Assembly: GCA_964442345.1 (NCBI GenBank) | Contig: CAYTZD010000035.1 | Location: forward strand, 1-16,331 | DNA: 16,331 bases | Direction of reading: 5' to 3' | From: Hippea sp964442345 | GTDB taxonomy: Bacteria > Campylobacterota_A > Desulfurellia > Desulfurellales > Hippeaceae | Shown here: piece after piece, positions 7,011 through 14,803 of the stretch | Layout: each line of letters opens with the position of its first letter | Numbering within the stretch: the first letter of the stretch is position 1 | Made by a program: the position numbers and the translations under genes | Notes under the pieces: model-generated | Told to the model about the DNA's origin: nothing | The model's database searches: none | The model's input: the letters and a program-made list of their open reading frames with translations, nothing else

Positions 7011-8291
7011 TTATACCTTTTCAGCTAAAATGTCTGTGGGAGAGATAAGCTCTTTAGCCTTCACCTTCAAAAACTCTCCCGTTTTGAAATCTCCCTTCAA
7101 TAGAAAAACACCGTCTATCTCGTAAGCACTTCTATAACTTCTTGCCTTACAAAAACCTTCAAATTCATCATCTTTACCATCAACAATTACAGTAAATTCT
7201 TTTTCTAATAATTCTACATTCTTCTCTTCAGTTATAGATGTTGCGACATTTTGAATTTCTATAAGCCTTTCTTCTTTTAGCTGCTCATCTAAATCGTCAA
7301 ATAGCTCAAACGCCTTTGTCCCATCTTCATGGTAATAGCTAAAGAAAGCAGACCAATCAAGCCTGGCATTTTCTACAAAATCAACCAGCTTTTCAAAATC
7401 CTCATCTGTTTCTGTCGGAAAACCAACGATAAATGTTGACCTTATTGCTATATCGGGAATCCTTTTTCTTAATCTCTCAATCAATCCTTCCATATAAAAA
7501 CGATTATAATTTCTGCCCATATCCTTTAAAACCTTATCGGATGCATGCTGAAACGGCACATCTATGTAATGAACAATCTTCTCTGATGATGCAATAAAAT
7601 CTATCAATTCGTCTGTTATGTATGTTGGATATGTATAAAGAAGCCTTATCCATTTTATACCTTCGACCTTTTCAAGCTCTTTTAAAAGCTTTACAAGACC
7701 ATTTTTTTCACCCTTTTCAAGCATATAAGCAGTTGTATCTTGAGCAACGAGATTTATCTCTCTTGCCCCACTTTCTACTAAAACCTTAGCCTCTTCAACA
7801 ACTTTCTCTATCGGTTTACTCCAAAATTTGCCTTTAATCAACGGAATAGCACAAAATGTGCAGTTATTTGAACAACCATCACCTATTTTGAGATAACCAA
7901 TATGCTTAGGTGCAACAGGATACCTTACAAATCCAAAATCAGCAAACCTTTTTTCTGCAACCAACTCAACTATTTTATCAAGCTCATACACACCTAAGAA
8001 GGCATCAACTTCTGGTAGCTCTTTTTTTAACTGCTCTCTATAACGCTCAAAGAGACAGCCGCAAACTATAAGCTTTTTATCTGTATCCTTCTTTATCTGG
8101 GCAAGCTCAAGTATCGTATCTATGGATTCTTCCTTTGCAGGCTGAATAAAACCGCAGGTATTAACTATAAGGCAGTTGGCATCTTCAGGATTGCTGACAA
8201 TTCTAAAGCCAGCCTGCCTTAAAAGTCCCAGCATGTATTCGCTATCGGCTGTATTCTTAGGACAGCCAAGCGACTCTAAATATACTTTCAT
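7011..8291 (-). CDS. rimO: Ribosomal protein S12 methylthiotransferase RimO
   Basis: This 426-residue radical-SAM enzyme adds a methylthio group to the beta-carbon of a conserved aspartate in ribosomal protein S12. The N-terminal methylthiotransferase domain supplies Cys10, Cys46 and Cys79 for the auxiliary [4Fe-4S] cluster. The radical-SAM CxxxCxxC is Cys140, Cys144 and Cys147 in GDGCSNNCTFCAIPLIKG. A TRAM-like domain fills about 360-426. The start KVYLESLGCPKN and the CAIPLIKG stretch fit RimO better than the tRNA enzyme MiaB, and the length suits RimO. It is cytoplasmic and oxygen-sensitive. The ATG overlaps the stop of the upstream flavin oxidoreductase by 4 nt (ATGA), making it the last gene of the ilvD-leuS unit. 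Confidence 0.95.
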   Translation of the reverse strand: MKVYLESLGCPKNTADSEYMLGLLRQAGFRIVSNPEDANCLIVNTCGFIQPAKEESIDTILELAQIKKDTDKKLIVCGCLFERYREQLKKELPEVDAFLGVYELDKIVELVAEKRFADFGFVRYPVAPKHIGYLKIGDGCSNNCTFCAIPLIKGKFWSKPIEKVVEEAKVLVESGAREINLVAQDTTAYMLEKGEKNGLVKLLKELEKVEGIKWIRLLYTYPTYITDELIDFIASSEKIVHYIDVPFQHASDKVLKDMGRNYNRFYMEGLIERLRKRIPDIAIRSTFIVGFPTETDEDFEKLVDFVENARLDWSAFFSYYHEDGTKAFELFDDLDEQLKEERLIEIQNVATSITEEKNVELLEKEFTVIVDGKDDEFEGFCKARSYRSAYEIDGVFLLKGDFKTGEFLKVKAKELISPTDILAEKV

Positions 8292-9385
8292 TGAGAATTA
8301 TCTTTAGCCTTCAGATAACCTTCAACAAGCTCATCGATTAGCTCTTTTACTGAGACTATCTTATCAACCCTATAAACATTCTCGCCAGCAAATGCAAAAC
8401 CGCCTGCAAATTTGCCTTTTTGTGCATTAACCAAAGCCTGTGTTATACAGTATGGTGCCTTTTTATAATCGCAACCTTTCAAACATTGCCAGATACACTT
8501 AAACGGCTGCTTTTTACCTTTTTTTACATCTTCTAAGAATTTATTATTTATCGCCCTTCCCGGCAGGCCAACAGGACTTTTTATAATAACAACATCTTCC
8601 TTTTTTGCCTTTATGTATGCTTCTTTAAACTTTATATCTGCATCACACTCATGCGTTGCAACAAACCTTGTTCCCATCTGAACACCGTCAACGCCTACCT
8701 CATTCATAAAGAAGTATATATCTTCGCCGCTATATATACCACCAGCAGCAACAACGGGAATCTTTTTGGAATACTTCTCTTCATACTTCTTCACAACATC
8801 AATCACAGGCGGCGTTATCTTCTCAAGTGCAAAATTTGGGTCAAATATCTCTTCATACCTAAAGCCGAGATGTCCACCTGCCTTTGGACCTTCAACAACA
8901 ACACAATCAGGCATATCTTTATAATGCCTATCCCAATACCTGAATATCAATTCTGTGGCTCGTGCAGATGAGACTATAACGCCAAACTTTGTATTGTTCT
9001 TTCTTATCTCATCTATCGGCACAGTAAGTGGCAGACCTGCACCAGCAAAGATTATATCGGCCTTCTCCTGGGCTGCTACAATGCAGAGTTCTTCAAATTC
9101 ACTCATCGCAATCATTATGTTTATTCCGATAATCCCGCCGCCGCTTATATCTTTTGCCTTTCTTATCTCTTTTCTTAATGCCCTTTTGTTTGCTTCTTGT
9201 GGATGCTGAAAAAAGTCCTTCTCTTCAATCATGCCAATCTCAGCAGCAGAAATAACACCTATGGCACCTTCTTTAGCAACAGCACCAGCCAAAGAAGACA
9301 AGGATATACCAACACCCATACCACCCTGAATTATGGGAACTTTAGCAACAAGATCTCCTATTTTCAAAGCAGGTATATTACTCAT
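8288..9385 (-). CDS. NAD(P)H-dependent flavin oxidoreductase (nitronate monooxygenase / FabK-like family)
   Basis: The 365-residue TIM-barrel protein should bind FMN. Family motifs are PIIQGGMGVG (17-26), GPKAGGHLG (166-174, with His171), AAGGI (213-217) and GVQMGTRF (234-241). Members oxidise alkyl nitronates or, as FabK, reduce enoyl-ACP. At 365 residues it is longer than a typical FabK (about 310). The excess lies in a C-terminal part containing Cys297, Cys301, Cys305 and Cys313 before the closing helices, a pattern I recall from homologues in anaerobes and which could hold a metal or cluster. The ATG is preceded by GAGGGG and overlaps the YvlD-type gene by 8 nt. No fatty-acid genes lie nearby, so FabK function is not favoured; the real substrate is unknown. 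Confidence 0.88.
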   Translation of the reverse strand: MSNIPALKIGDLVAKVPIIQGGMGVGISLSSLAGAVAKEGAIGVISAAEIGMIEEKDFFQHPQEANKRALRKEIRKAKDISGGGIIGINIMIAMSEFEELCIVAAQEKADIIFAGAGLPLTVPIDEIRKNNTKFGVIVSSARATELIFRYWDRHYKDMPDCVVVEGPKAGGHLGFRYEEIFDPNFALEKITPPVIDVVKKYEEKYSKKIPVVAAGGIYSGEDIYFFMNEVGVDGVQMGTRFVATHECDADIKFKEAYIKAKKEDVVIIKSPVGLPGRAINNKFLEDVKKGKKQPFKCIWQCLKGCDYKKAPYCITQALVNAQKGKFAGGFAFAGENVYRVDKIVSVKELIDELVEGYLKAKDNSQ

Positions 9386-9731
9386 TTGACCCCTCTTTTA
9401 TGAGAATATTGAGAAGAAAGCTGACGATACTCATAAACATTGAAGCAACAAAAGCAGCCCAAAACCCATCTACATCAAAGCCCCTTACAATCTGAGAAGC
9501 AATAAGCATCATTATCGTATTGATTACAAGCGTAAAGAATCCCAAAGTCATTATATTCAAAGGCAATGTAAAGAGTATCATAACAGGTTTTAGCGATGCA
9601 TTAAGCAGACCTATTACCAAAGAAGCAACAGATAAACTTAAAATCCCATCTACATGAACACCCTTTACAATCAAAACGGCAACACCCAAAGCTATTGTAT
9701 TTATTGCCCAGCGAATCAAAAAATACAACAT
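9378..9731 (-). CDS. YvlD / phage-holin-4-type family small integral membrane protein
   Basis: The 117-residue hydrophobic protein has four predicted membrane segments, at about 4-24, 30-46, 50-78 and 88-111. It carries the family hallmark GLLNASLKPVM (41-51). The family name mentions holins, but these proteins are widespread chromosomal membrane proteins. Their function is not established beyond a suspected envelope-stress role for Bacillus YvlD. The two halves resemble each other: IVKGVHVDG (21-29) matches IVRGFDVDG (81-89), and each is followed by a similar hydrophobic helix, pointing to an internal duplication. Its ATG directly abuts the lptE stop (TAAATG), with GTGGGG upstream. Position after lptE hints at an inner-membrane or envelope role. 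Confidence 0.85.
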   Translation of the reverse strand: MLYFLIRWAINTIALGVAVLIVKGVHVDGILSLSVASLVIGLLNASLKPVMILFTLPLNIMTLGFFTLVINTIMMLIASQIVRGFDVDGFWAAFVASMFMSIVSFLLNILIKEGSNE

Positions 9732-10238
9732 TTAAAACCCCACAAACAGAGCATCTCTTATCTTTTCGGATAAGTTTTTAAGCACTTCCTTTGATATTTT
9801 ACTTCTTGCTTCTTCTGTAGCAGATACACTATCACTTGCTGAATAATCCTTAAAATCGCTAACGGTTAAAGAATTTATAACCTTCTCTCCCTTTGAATTC
9901 TCTAAATCCACTATAGCCGAGATGGCACATCTATACCTTATTGCAAGTCCGCTTTCAGCATACGAGATAGGATCAACATCATACTTAACAATGGATACCT
10001 TCAAAAAACCATCAGCTAAATCTTTGCTTTTTGCAACAGATACTCTTGAATCAAGGTCGAATACCGTTATCAGATCCCTTTTAAGGTAAACCTGAAGGTT
10101 TGGCTCTGAAGTCTTATTTACAACATTTTCGATATAGATGCTTTTAATATCACCCTTTATCTTGCCGCCCTGACCTATAAACGAATATGCGCAGGATGAT
10201 ACTATAAAAGCCACAATAACAACAAAAATCTTTCTCAT
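9732..10238 (-). CDS. lptE: LPS-assembly outer-membrane lipoprotein LptE
   Basis: The 168-residue protein starts with a lipoprotein signal: a basic MRK, a hydrophobic run and the lipobox VSSC, with Cys16 as the lipidated residue. The mature part opens with AYSF and continues through a KSIYIENVVNKTSEPNL segment typical of LptE. It should plug the LptD barrel in the outer membrane and help deliver LPS to the surface. I chose the ATG at 10238, which shares one base with the leuS stop (TGATG) and has GGTGA four bases upstream. A GTG one codon earlier (10241) is the alternative. Placement right after leuS matches the leuS-lptE pair of Escherichia coli and supports the call, since LptE sequences diverge strongly. 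Confidence 0.88.
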   Translation of the reverse strand: MRKIFVVIVAFIVSSCAYSFIGQGGKIKGDIKSIYIENVVNKTSEPNLQVYLKRDLITVFDLDSRVSVAKSKDLADGFLKVSIVKYDVDPISYAESGLAIRYRCAISAIVDLENSKGEKVINSLTVSDFKDYSASDSVSATEEARSKISKEVLKNLSEKIRDALFVGF

Positions 10239-12682
10239 CACTTCACCACAATATTTAATAACTTATCTTTAACAAATATCTTCTTTACAATCTGTTTACC
10301 TTCAACATGCCTTTTAACCTTTTGACTTTCAAGTGCCTTTTCAAACACTTCATCTTCTTCTGCACCACGAGCAAAATCAATCGCATCTCTCAGTTTTCCA
10401 TTAACCGTTATCGCTATTGTAACGGTATCCTTTATCGTTGCCTTCTCGTCGTATTCTGGCCACTTCTCAAAGACTATCAAGCTATCGTGTCCTGTTATCT
10501 GCCACAACTCTTCTGCTATGTGCGGCACGATAGGATTAAGCATAATCAGAAGCACTTCTATAGCCCTTGCAAAAAGCTTTTTCTCATCATCTGTCTTCGG
10601 CTTGAAATCATACAGGAAGTTTACAAACTCCATACTTGCAGCAATGGCAGTGTTGAAATGATAATTCTCAAAATCACGCGTAATTCTCTTAATGGTCGAA
10701 TGCATCATGTAATTTAGCTCTTTAAGTCTGTCTGTATTTATCTTGACTTCTGAAGCCTTCAAATCCTTATGCTCAAGCACCAATCTCCAAAGCCTATTTA
10801 AGAATCTATACGCACCTTCAACACCTTCATCAGACCACTCAAGGTCTTTCTCTGGTGGTGCAGCAAACAGGATAAACAGCCTTGCCGTATCTGCACCGTA
10901 TTGGTTAATAATATCGTCTGGGTCAACAACATTACCTTTTGATTTACTCATCTTTGCGCCATCTTTTATAACCATACCCTGGGTGAGCAATCTCCTGAAA
11001 GGCTCTGTTGAATTGGTATAACCCAGATCACGCAAAACCTTTGTAAAGTATCGTGAATAAAGCAGATGCATTACGGCATGCTCAATACCACCGACATACT
11101 GGTCAACATCCATCCAATAGTCTGCCTTCTCTTTATCAAAGATAGCCTTATCGTATTTTGGCGAACAGTAACGCAAGAAATACCAGGAAGACTCAACGAA
11201 TGTATCAAATGTATCGGTCTCTCTTTTTGCATCGGCACCACAGACTGGACATTTGGTATTGACAAACTCTTCAACCTTTGCAAGTGGAGAACCGCCTTCG
11301 CCTGTAATCTCAACATCTTCAGGCAATCTAACCGGCAAATTCTCTTCCTTTTCTGGCACTATGCCGCAGTTTGGACAATAGATAACAGGAATTGGCGCAC
11401 CCCAGTATCTTTGGCGCGATACATTCCAATCCCTTAACCTGTATTGATAGCCAACACGCGCAAGTCCTTTCTCTTCAAGCCACTTCACTATCTCCCATTT
11501 GGCTTTTTCGTTATCCATTCCATCAAACTGGCCAGAATTTATCAAAACACCCTTATCGGTGTATGCTTTCTCCCATTTTGAGACATCCTTATCAAGTTCA
11601 TCAGACCAGATAACAATCTTTTTGGGTAAGTTGTATTTTTCTGCAAATTCAAAATCTCTCTGGTCATGCGCAGGAACAGCCATAACAACGCCTGTTCCAT
11701 AATCCATCAAAACAAAGTTTGCAGCATAAAGTGGCACTTCTTCGCCATTTACAGGATTTATCAGATAAGCACCGGTAAATACACCTTCCTTCTCTTTTGA
11801 GAAATCCCTATCAACCTTTTTAAATTCTTCAATAAACTTCTCAACGGCTTCTTTCTGCTCATCGCTTACAAGTTCCATAAGTTTAGGATGGTTAGGAGCG
11901 ATGCTTACAAATGTAACACCAAACAGTGTATCAGGTCTTGTTGTAAATACTTCTAAATACTCATCTGTGCCTTTTATCTTGAATTTAACAAACGCACCTT
12001 TGGACTTTCCTATCCAGTTTCTCTGCTGAACTAAAACCTTCTCTGGCCACCCATCTTCGATTAACTTCATATCGTCAAGCAGCTGGTCGGCATAGTCGGT
12101 GATTTTTAAGAACCACTCATCCATCTCTTTTTGAACAACTTCATTGCCGCATCGCCAACACTTGCCATCTTCAACCTGCTCGTTTGCAAGCACCGTTTTA
12201 CATGTTGGACAGTAATTTACCGTGCTTTTTGCACGATAAACCATGCCCTTTTTGAACATCTCTATAAATATCTTCTGCTCCCATTTGTAATAATCTGGAT
12301 CGCAAGTGATAACAAGCCTATCCCAATCGTAAGAGAAACCCAATCTTTTAAGCTCTTTTATCATGTAATCAATGTTTGAGTATGTCCATTTGGCCGGATG
12401 TGTCTTATTGCTTATAGCGGCATTTTCAGCAGGCATTCCAAATGCATCAAAACCCATCGGATGAAGCACATTGTATCCTTGAGCGAACTTATACCTTGCT
12501 ATGGCATCACCTATGGAATAATTCCTGACATGTCCCATGTGAATTCTGCCTGAAGGATACGGAAACATCTCAAGCTGATAAAACTTGGGTCTCTTATCAA
12601 AATCCTTCGCCTTAAAAACCTTTTTTTCTTCCCAGACCTTCTGCCATTTAATCTCTATCTCTGCTGGATTGTATTTTTTCAA
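10238..12682 (-). CDS. leuS: Leucyl-tRNA synthetase
   Basis: This 814-residue class I synthetase charges tRNA-Leu. The HIGH-type motif is PSGRIHMGH (43-51) and the KMSKS loop is at 577-581. The CP1 editing domain (about 220-415) contains the threonine-rich TTRPDTLFG (247-255) and GTGVVMAVPAHD (329-340), whose aspartate contacts mischarged amino acid. Two cysteine sets look like zinc knuckles: Cys158/161/175/178 and Cys436/439/478/481. The anticodon-binding and C-terminal domains complete a normal bacterial length. The start codon is TTG at 12682, the only good initiator close to the conserved KYNPAEIE start, with GGAGGG seven bases before it. It follows ilvD after 17 bases and overlaps lptE slightly. 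Confidence 0.97.
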   Translation of the reverse strand: MKKYNPAEIEIKWQKVWEEKKVFKAKDFDKRPKFYQLEMFPYPSGRIHMGHVRNYSIGDAIARYKFAQGYNVLHPMGFDAFGMPAENAAISNKTHPAKWTYSNIDYMIKELKRLGFSYDWDRLVITCDPDYYKWEQKIFIEMFKKGMVYRAKSTVNYCPTCKTVLANEQVEDGKCWRCGNEVVQKEMDEWFLKITDYADQLLDDMKLIEDGWPEKVLVQQRNWIGKSKGAFVKFKIKGTDEYLEVFTTRPDTLFGVTFVSIAPNHPKLMELVSDEQKEAVEKFIEEFKKVDRDFSKEKEGVFTGAYLINPVNGEEVPLYAANFVLMDYGTGVVMAVPAHDQRDFEFAEKYNLPKKIVIWSDELDKDVSKWEKAYTDKGVLINSGQFDGMDNEKAKWEIVKWLEEKGLARVGYQYRLRDWNVSRQRYWGAPIPVIYCPNCGIVPEKEENLPVRLPEDVEITGEGGSPLAKVEEFVNTKCPVCGADAKRETDTFDTFVESSWYFLRYCSPKYDKAIFDKEKADYWMDVDQYVGGIEHAVMHLLYSRYFTKVLRDLGYTNSTEPFRRLLTQGMVIKDGAKMSKSKGNVVDPDDIINQYGADTARLFILFAAPPEKDLEWSDEGVEGAYRFLNRLWRLVLEHKDLKASEVKINTDRLKELNYMMHSTIKRITRDFENYHFNTAIAASMEFVNFLYDFKPKTDDEKKLFARAIEVLLIMLNPIVPHIAEELWQITGHDSLIVFEKWPEYDEKATIKDTVTIAITVNGKLRDAIDFARGAEEDEVFEKALESQKVKRHVEGKQIVKKIFVKDKLLNIVVK

Positions 12683-12689
12683 CTTGAAA

Positions 12690-12695
12690 CCCTCC
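12690..12695 (-). promoter_or_regulatory. Ribosome binding site that fixes the leuS TTG start
   Basis: On the minus strand GGAGGG lies seven bases upstream of the TTG at 12682-12680. No in-frame ATG or GTG exists between it and the conserved KYNPAEIE start of the protein, so this site supports a TTG initiator. Confidence 0.8.
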
Positions 12696-12699
12696 GTCT

Positions 12700-14367
12700 T
12701 TAATATTCTAAAACTGCACCTTTACTTGCAGGACCAACCATCTTTGAATACCTTGCAAGCCAGCCTTCTGTAATTTTTGGTGGCTTTGGTTTGAAGTTCT
12801 TTCTTCTCTCTTCAATGGTCTTATCATCAACAAGCAGATTCATGCTTTTGTTTTCAACATCAAACTCAATCTTATCACCTTCTTCAATTAAAGCTATAAG
12901 GCCGCCCCTTGCTGCTTCAGGTGCAATATGACCAACGGATAGGCCCCTTGTTGCACCAGAAAACCTGCCGTCTGTAATTAAAGCCACATCCTTATCCATG
13001 CCCATACCGGCTATTGCACTTGTTGGTTGCAGCATCTCCTTCATACCTGGCCCACCGGCAGGACCTTCATATCTTATAACAACAACATCACCCTTGTTTA
13101 TCTGTTTGCCAAATATCGCTTTTAATGCTTCTTCTTCTGAATCAAATACCCTTGCCCTGCCGACAAACTTATTCATTGAAGTATCAACGCCAGACTGCTT
13201 TAAGACAGCACCATCAGGTGCAAGATTGCCCTTTAGAATCGTTAGACCGCCCTTAGGATAGTAAGGCTTATCCAAAGGCCTTATCACTTCATCCCTATAA
13301 ACCTTTGCGTCTTTATAATTCTCATAGATTGTTTTACCTGTAACCGTAATACAATCATGGTTTAGAATACCCAAAGGCTCAAGCCTATTTAGAAGTGCCA
13401 TCATGCCGCCTGCTTCGTCTAAATCCTGTAAATGATAAGGCCCAACAGGTGAAAATGCGCACAAATCAGGCACAATATCGGTCATCTTATCAAAATCATC
13501 AAGTGTTAAATCAACCTTTGCTTCGTGGGCTATAGCAAGCAGATGCAAAACAGTATTCGTTGAACAACCCATAGCCATATCGGCAGCTATGGCATTCATG
13601 AATGCTTCTTTTGTCATTATGTCTCTGGGCTTAATCCCTCTATTTACAAGTTCAACTATCTTCATACCGGCTATCTTGGCAAGTCTTACCCTTGCAGCCA
13701 TCGGTGCTGGGATTGTGCCATTTCCAGGCAAAGACAATCCAAGCACTTCGCTTATGCAGTTTATCGAGTTTGCAGAATACATGCCAGAACAAGATCCACA
13801 CGATGGACAGCCGGCATCTTCTATCTCTTTTAACTCTTCTTCTGTTATCTGACCGTTTAGGTATTTACCGACACCTTCAAACACCTGTGCAAGGTCAATA
13901 TCTGTGCCACTATACCTACCTGCAAGCATCGGTCCGCCAGAAATCATAATCGTTGGTATGTTTACCCTTGCAGCTGCCATCATCATACCCGGAACAATCT
14001 TATCGCAAGCAGGCAGAATAACAAGACCATCAACAGGGTGCGCATTAACCATCGTCTCAACACTATCTGCTATAAGCTCACGCGACGGCAACGAATAGTG
14101 CATTCCTAAATGACCCATAGCTATACCATCATCAACGCCTATAACATTAAACTCAATTGGCGTCCCACCAGCCATATAGATACCATATTTAACGGCTTCA
14201 ACAAGCTGCTGCATGTGGACATGTCCCGGGACAATTGTATTGTAAGAATTCGCTATTGCTATTATCGGTCTGTTTAGTTCAATATCCGTATAACCATCAG
14301 CCTTAAATAGGGATCTGTGTGGTGCCCTTTCTGGGCCTTTTAGCATAATATCACTTCTTTTTGCCAT
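12700..14367 (-). CDS. ilvD: Dihydroxy-acid dehydratase
   Basis: The 555-residue enzyme dehydrates dihydroxy acids to the keto acids that lead to valine, isoleucine and leucine. The N-terminus RSDIMLKGPERAPHRSL is characteristic. Cluster cysteines are Cys121 in PACDKIVPG and Cys193 in the CPSCGSCSGMYSANS stretch. The first-cysteine site of [2Fe-2S] forms is instead glycine (IVPGHVH, 46-52), as in Escherichia coli IlvD, which points to an oxygen-sensitive [4Fe-4S] type. Lys123 and the DGRFSG loop complete the active site. I chose the ATG at 14367 because GGAGG lies eight bases before it; an in-frame GTG at 14373 is only two bases from that site. It is probably first in the unit running to rimO. 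No other ilv or leu genes are in view. Confidence 0.97.
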   Translation of the reverse strand: MAKRSDIMLKGPERAPHRSLFKADGYTDIELNRPIIAIANSYNTIVPGHVHMQQLVEAVKYGIYMAGGTPIEFNVIGVDDGIAMGHLGMHYSLPSRELIADSVETMVNAHPVDGLVILPACDKIVPGMMMAAARVNIPTIMISGGPMLAGRYSGTDIDLAQVFEGVGKYLNGQITEEELKEIEDAGCPSCGSCSGMYSANSINCISEVLGLSLPGNGTIPAPMAARVRLAKIAGMKIVELVNRGIKPRDIMTKEAFMNAIAADMAMGCSTNTVLHLLAIAHEAKVDLTLDDFDKMTDIVPDLCAFSPVGPYHLQDLDEAGGMMALLNRLEPLGILNHDCITVTGKTIYENYKDAKVYRDEVIRPLDKPYYPKGGLTILKGNLAPDGAVLKQSGVDTSMNKFVGRARVFDSEEEALKAIFGKQINKGDVVVIRYEGPAGGPGMKEMLQPTSAIAGMGMDKDVALITDGRFSGATRGLSVGHIAPEAARGGLIALIEEGDKIEFDVENKSMNLLVDDKTIEERRKNFKPKPPKITEGWLARYSKMVGPASKGAVLEY

Positions 14368-14375
14368 TTTCACCG

Positions 14376-14381
14376 CCTCCT
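14376..14381 (-). promoter_or_regulatory. Ribosome binding site that decides the ilvD start
   Basis: AGGAGG on the minus strand lies eight bases before ATG 14367, which is a normal distance. It lies only two bases before the upstream in-frame GTG at 14373, which is too close. This makes the shorter, ATG-initiated protein more likely. Confidence 0.75.
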
Positions 14382-14397
14382 ATCTTTAGTTAGAACG

Positions 14398-14425
14398 ATT
14401 ATTTATAAAAATAAATTTATGTCAA
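14398..14425 (-). promoter_or_regulatory. Predicted sigma70-type promoter of ilvD, overlapping the end of the thioesterase gene
   Basis: On the minus strand a perfect TTGACA -35 box (14420-14425) lies in the last codons of the thioesterase gene. Sixteen bases later comes AATAAT (14398-14403, five of six -10 bases). The spacer is almost pure A/T and contains a six-pair palindrome ATTTAT-ATAAAT. Transcription would start near 14390, about 23 bases before the ilvD ATG, leaving no room for an attenuator or T-box. Confidence 0.55.
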
Positions 14426-14803
14426 GTGGCTAAAGCAGTCTGGAAGCTTTACTATTTTATGATCTCTATCAATCATTACAGATTTTATATACACCTGCGC
14501 CTTTTTTTGACCATCCGCCACTATCTCAAAGAGTAGGTCGATACTTGCCCTTCTCATTTTTACAATAGAAACATACACTTCAGCTTCATCACCAAGTCTC
14601 AAGCTTGAGATATAATCTGCTTTTACCTCTTTCACGATTAGATATAAACCTTCATTGTGAAGTTTAAACAGATCACAACCCTTCTTTAGAAAAAACTCCT
14701 GCTTTGCCCTTTCGCACAATTTTAAATAGTTTGCATAGTAAACAACACCACCGGCATCGGTATCATCGTAATAAATCCTTGTTTTATAGGATAGTTCAGC
14801 CAT
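14417..14803 (-). CDS. YbgC/FadM-type acyl-CoA thioesterase (hot-dog fold)
   Basis: The 128-residue single hot-dog domain has the signature YYDDTDAGGVVYYANYL (11-27), with catalytic Asp16 in DTD, followed by the helix CERAKQEFF (30-38). The family hydrolyses acyl-CoA thioesters. In proteobacteria YbgC is linked to the Tol-Pal envelope system, but no tol genes are near here. The usual HANY step is YANY, with Tyr23 in place of His. The gene overlaps the pgi stop by 8 nt, with GAGG eight to nine bases before its ATG, so it is translated from the pgi message. Substrate chain length cannot be inferred. Confidence 0.9.
   Translation of the reverse strand: MAELSYKTRIYYDDTDAGGVVYYANYLKLCERAKQEFFLKKGCDLFKLHNEGLYLIVKEVKADYISSLRLGDEAEVYVSIVKMRRASIDLLFEIVADGQKKAQVYIKSVMIDRDHKIVKLPDCFSHLT

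Noticed and set aside
8288..9385. Assignment as FabK (enoyl-ACP reductase)
   Set aside because: The protein is longer, has a Cys-rich C-terminal region, and no fatty-acid genes are adjacent; the general flavin oxidoreductase family is the safer call.
9378..9731. A holin, suggesting a prophage
   Set aside because: The family is common on bacterial chromosomes, and no lysin, portal, capsid, integrase or attachment site lies nearby; the gene sits within a housekeeping unit.
10307..11702. Plus-strand open frames of 67-136 codons and an 81-codon minus-strand frame within leuS
   Set aside because: They lie entirely inside the well-supported leuS frame, have no ribosome site or recognisable protein, and look like shadows of its codon bias.
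12998..14098. Several plus-strand open frames of 64-87 codons opposite ilvD
   Set aside because: IlvD motifs run through the whole region, and the antisense frames lack ribosome sites and family features.
14401..14416. Palindrome ATTTAT-AAAA-ATAAAT as a terminator after the thioesterase gene
   Set aside because: The stem is only six A/T pairs without a following T-run, and it fits better as the A/T-rich spacer of the ilvD promoter.
14368..14416. T-box, leucine leader peptide or other riboswitch before ilvD
   Set aside because: The predicted leader is about 23 bases, with no specifier stem or leader open frame, which is far too short.
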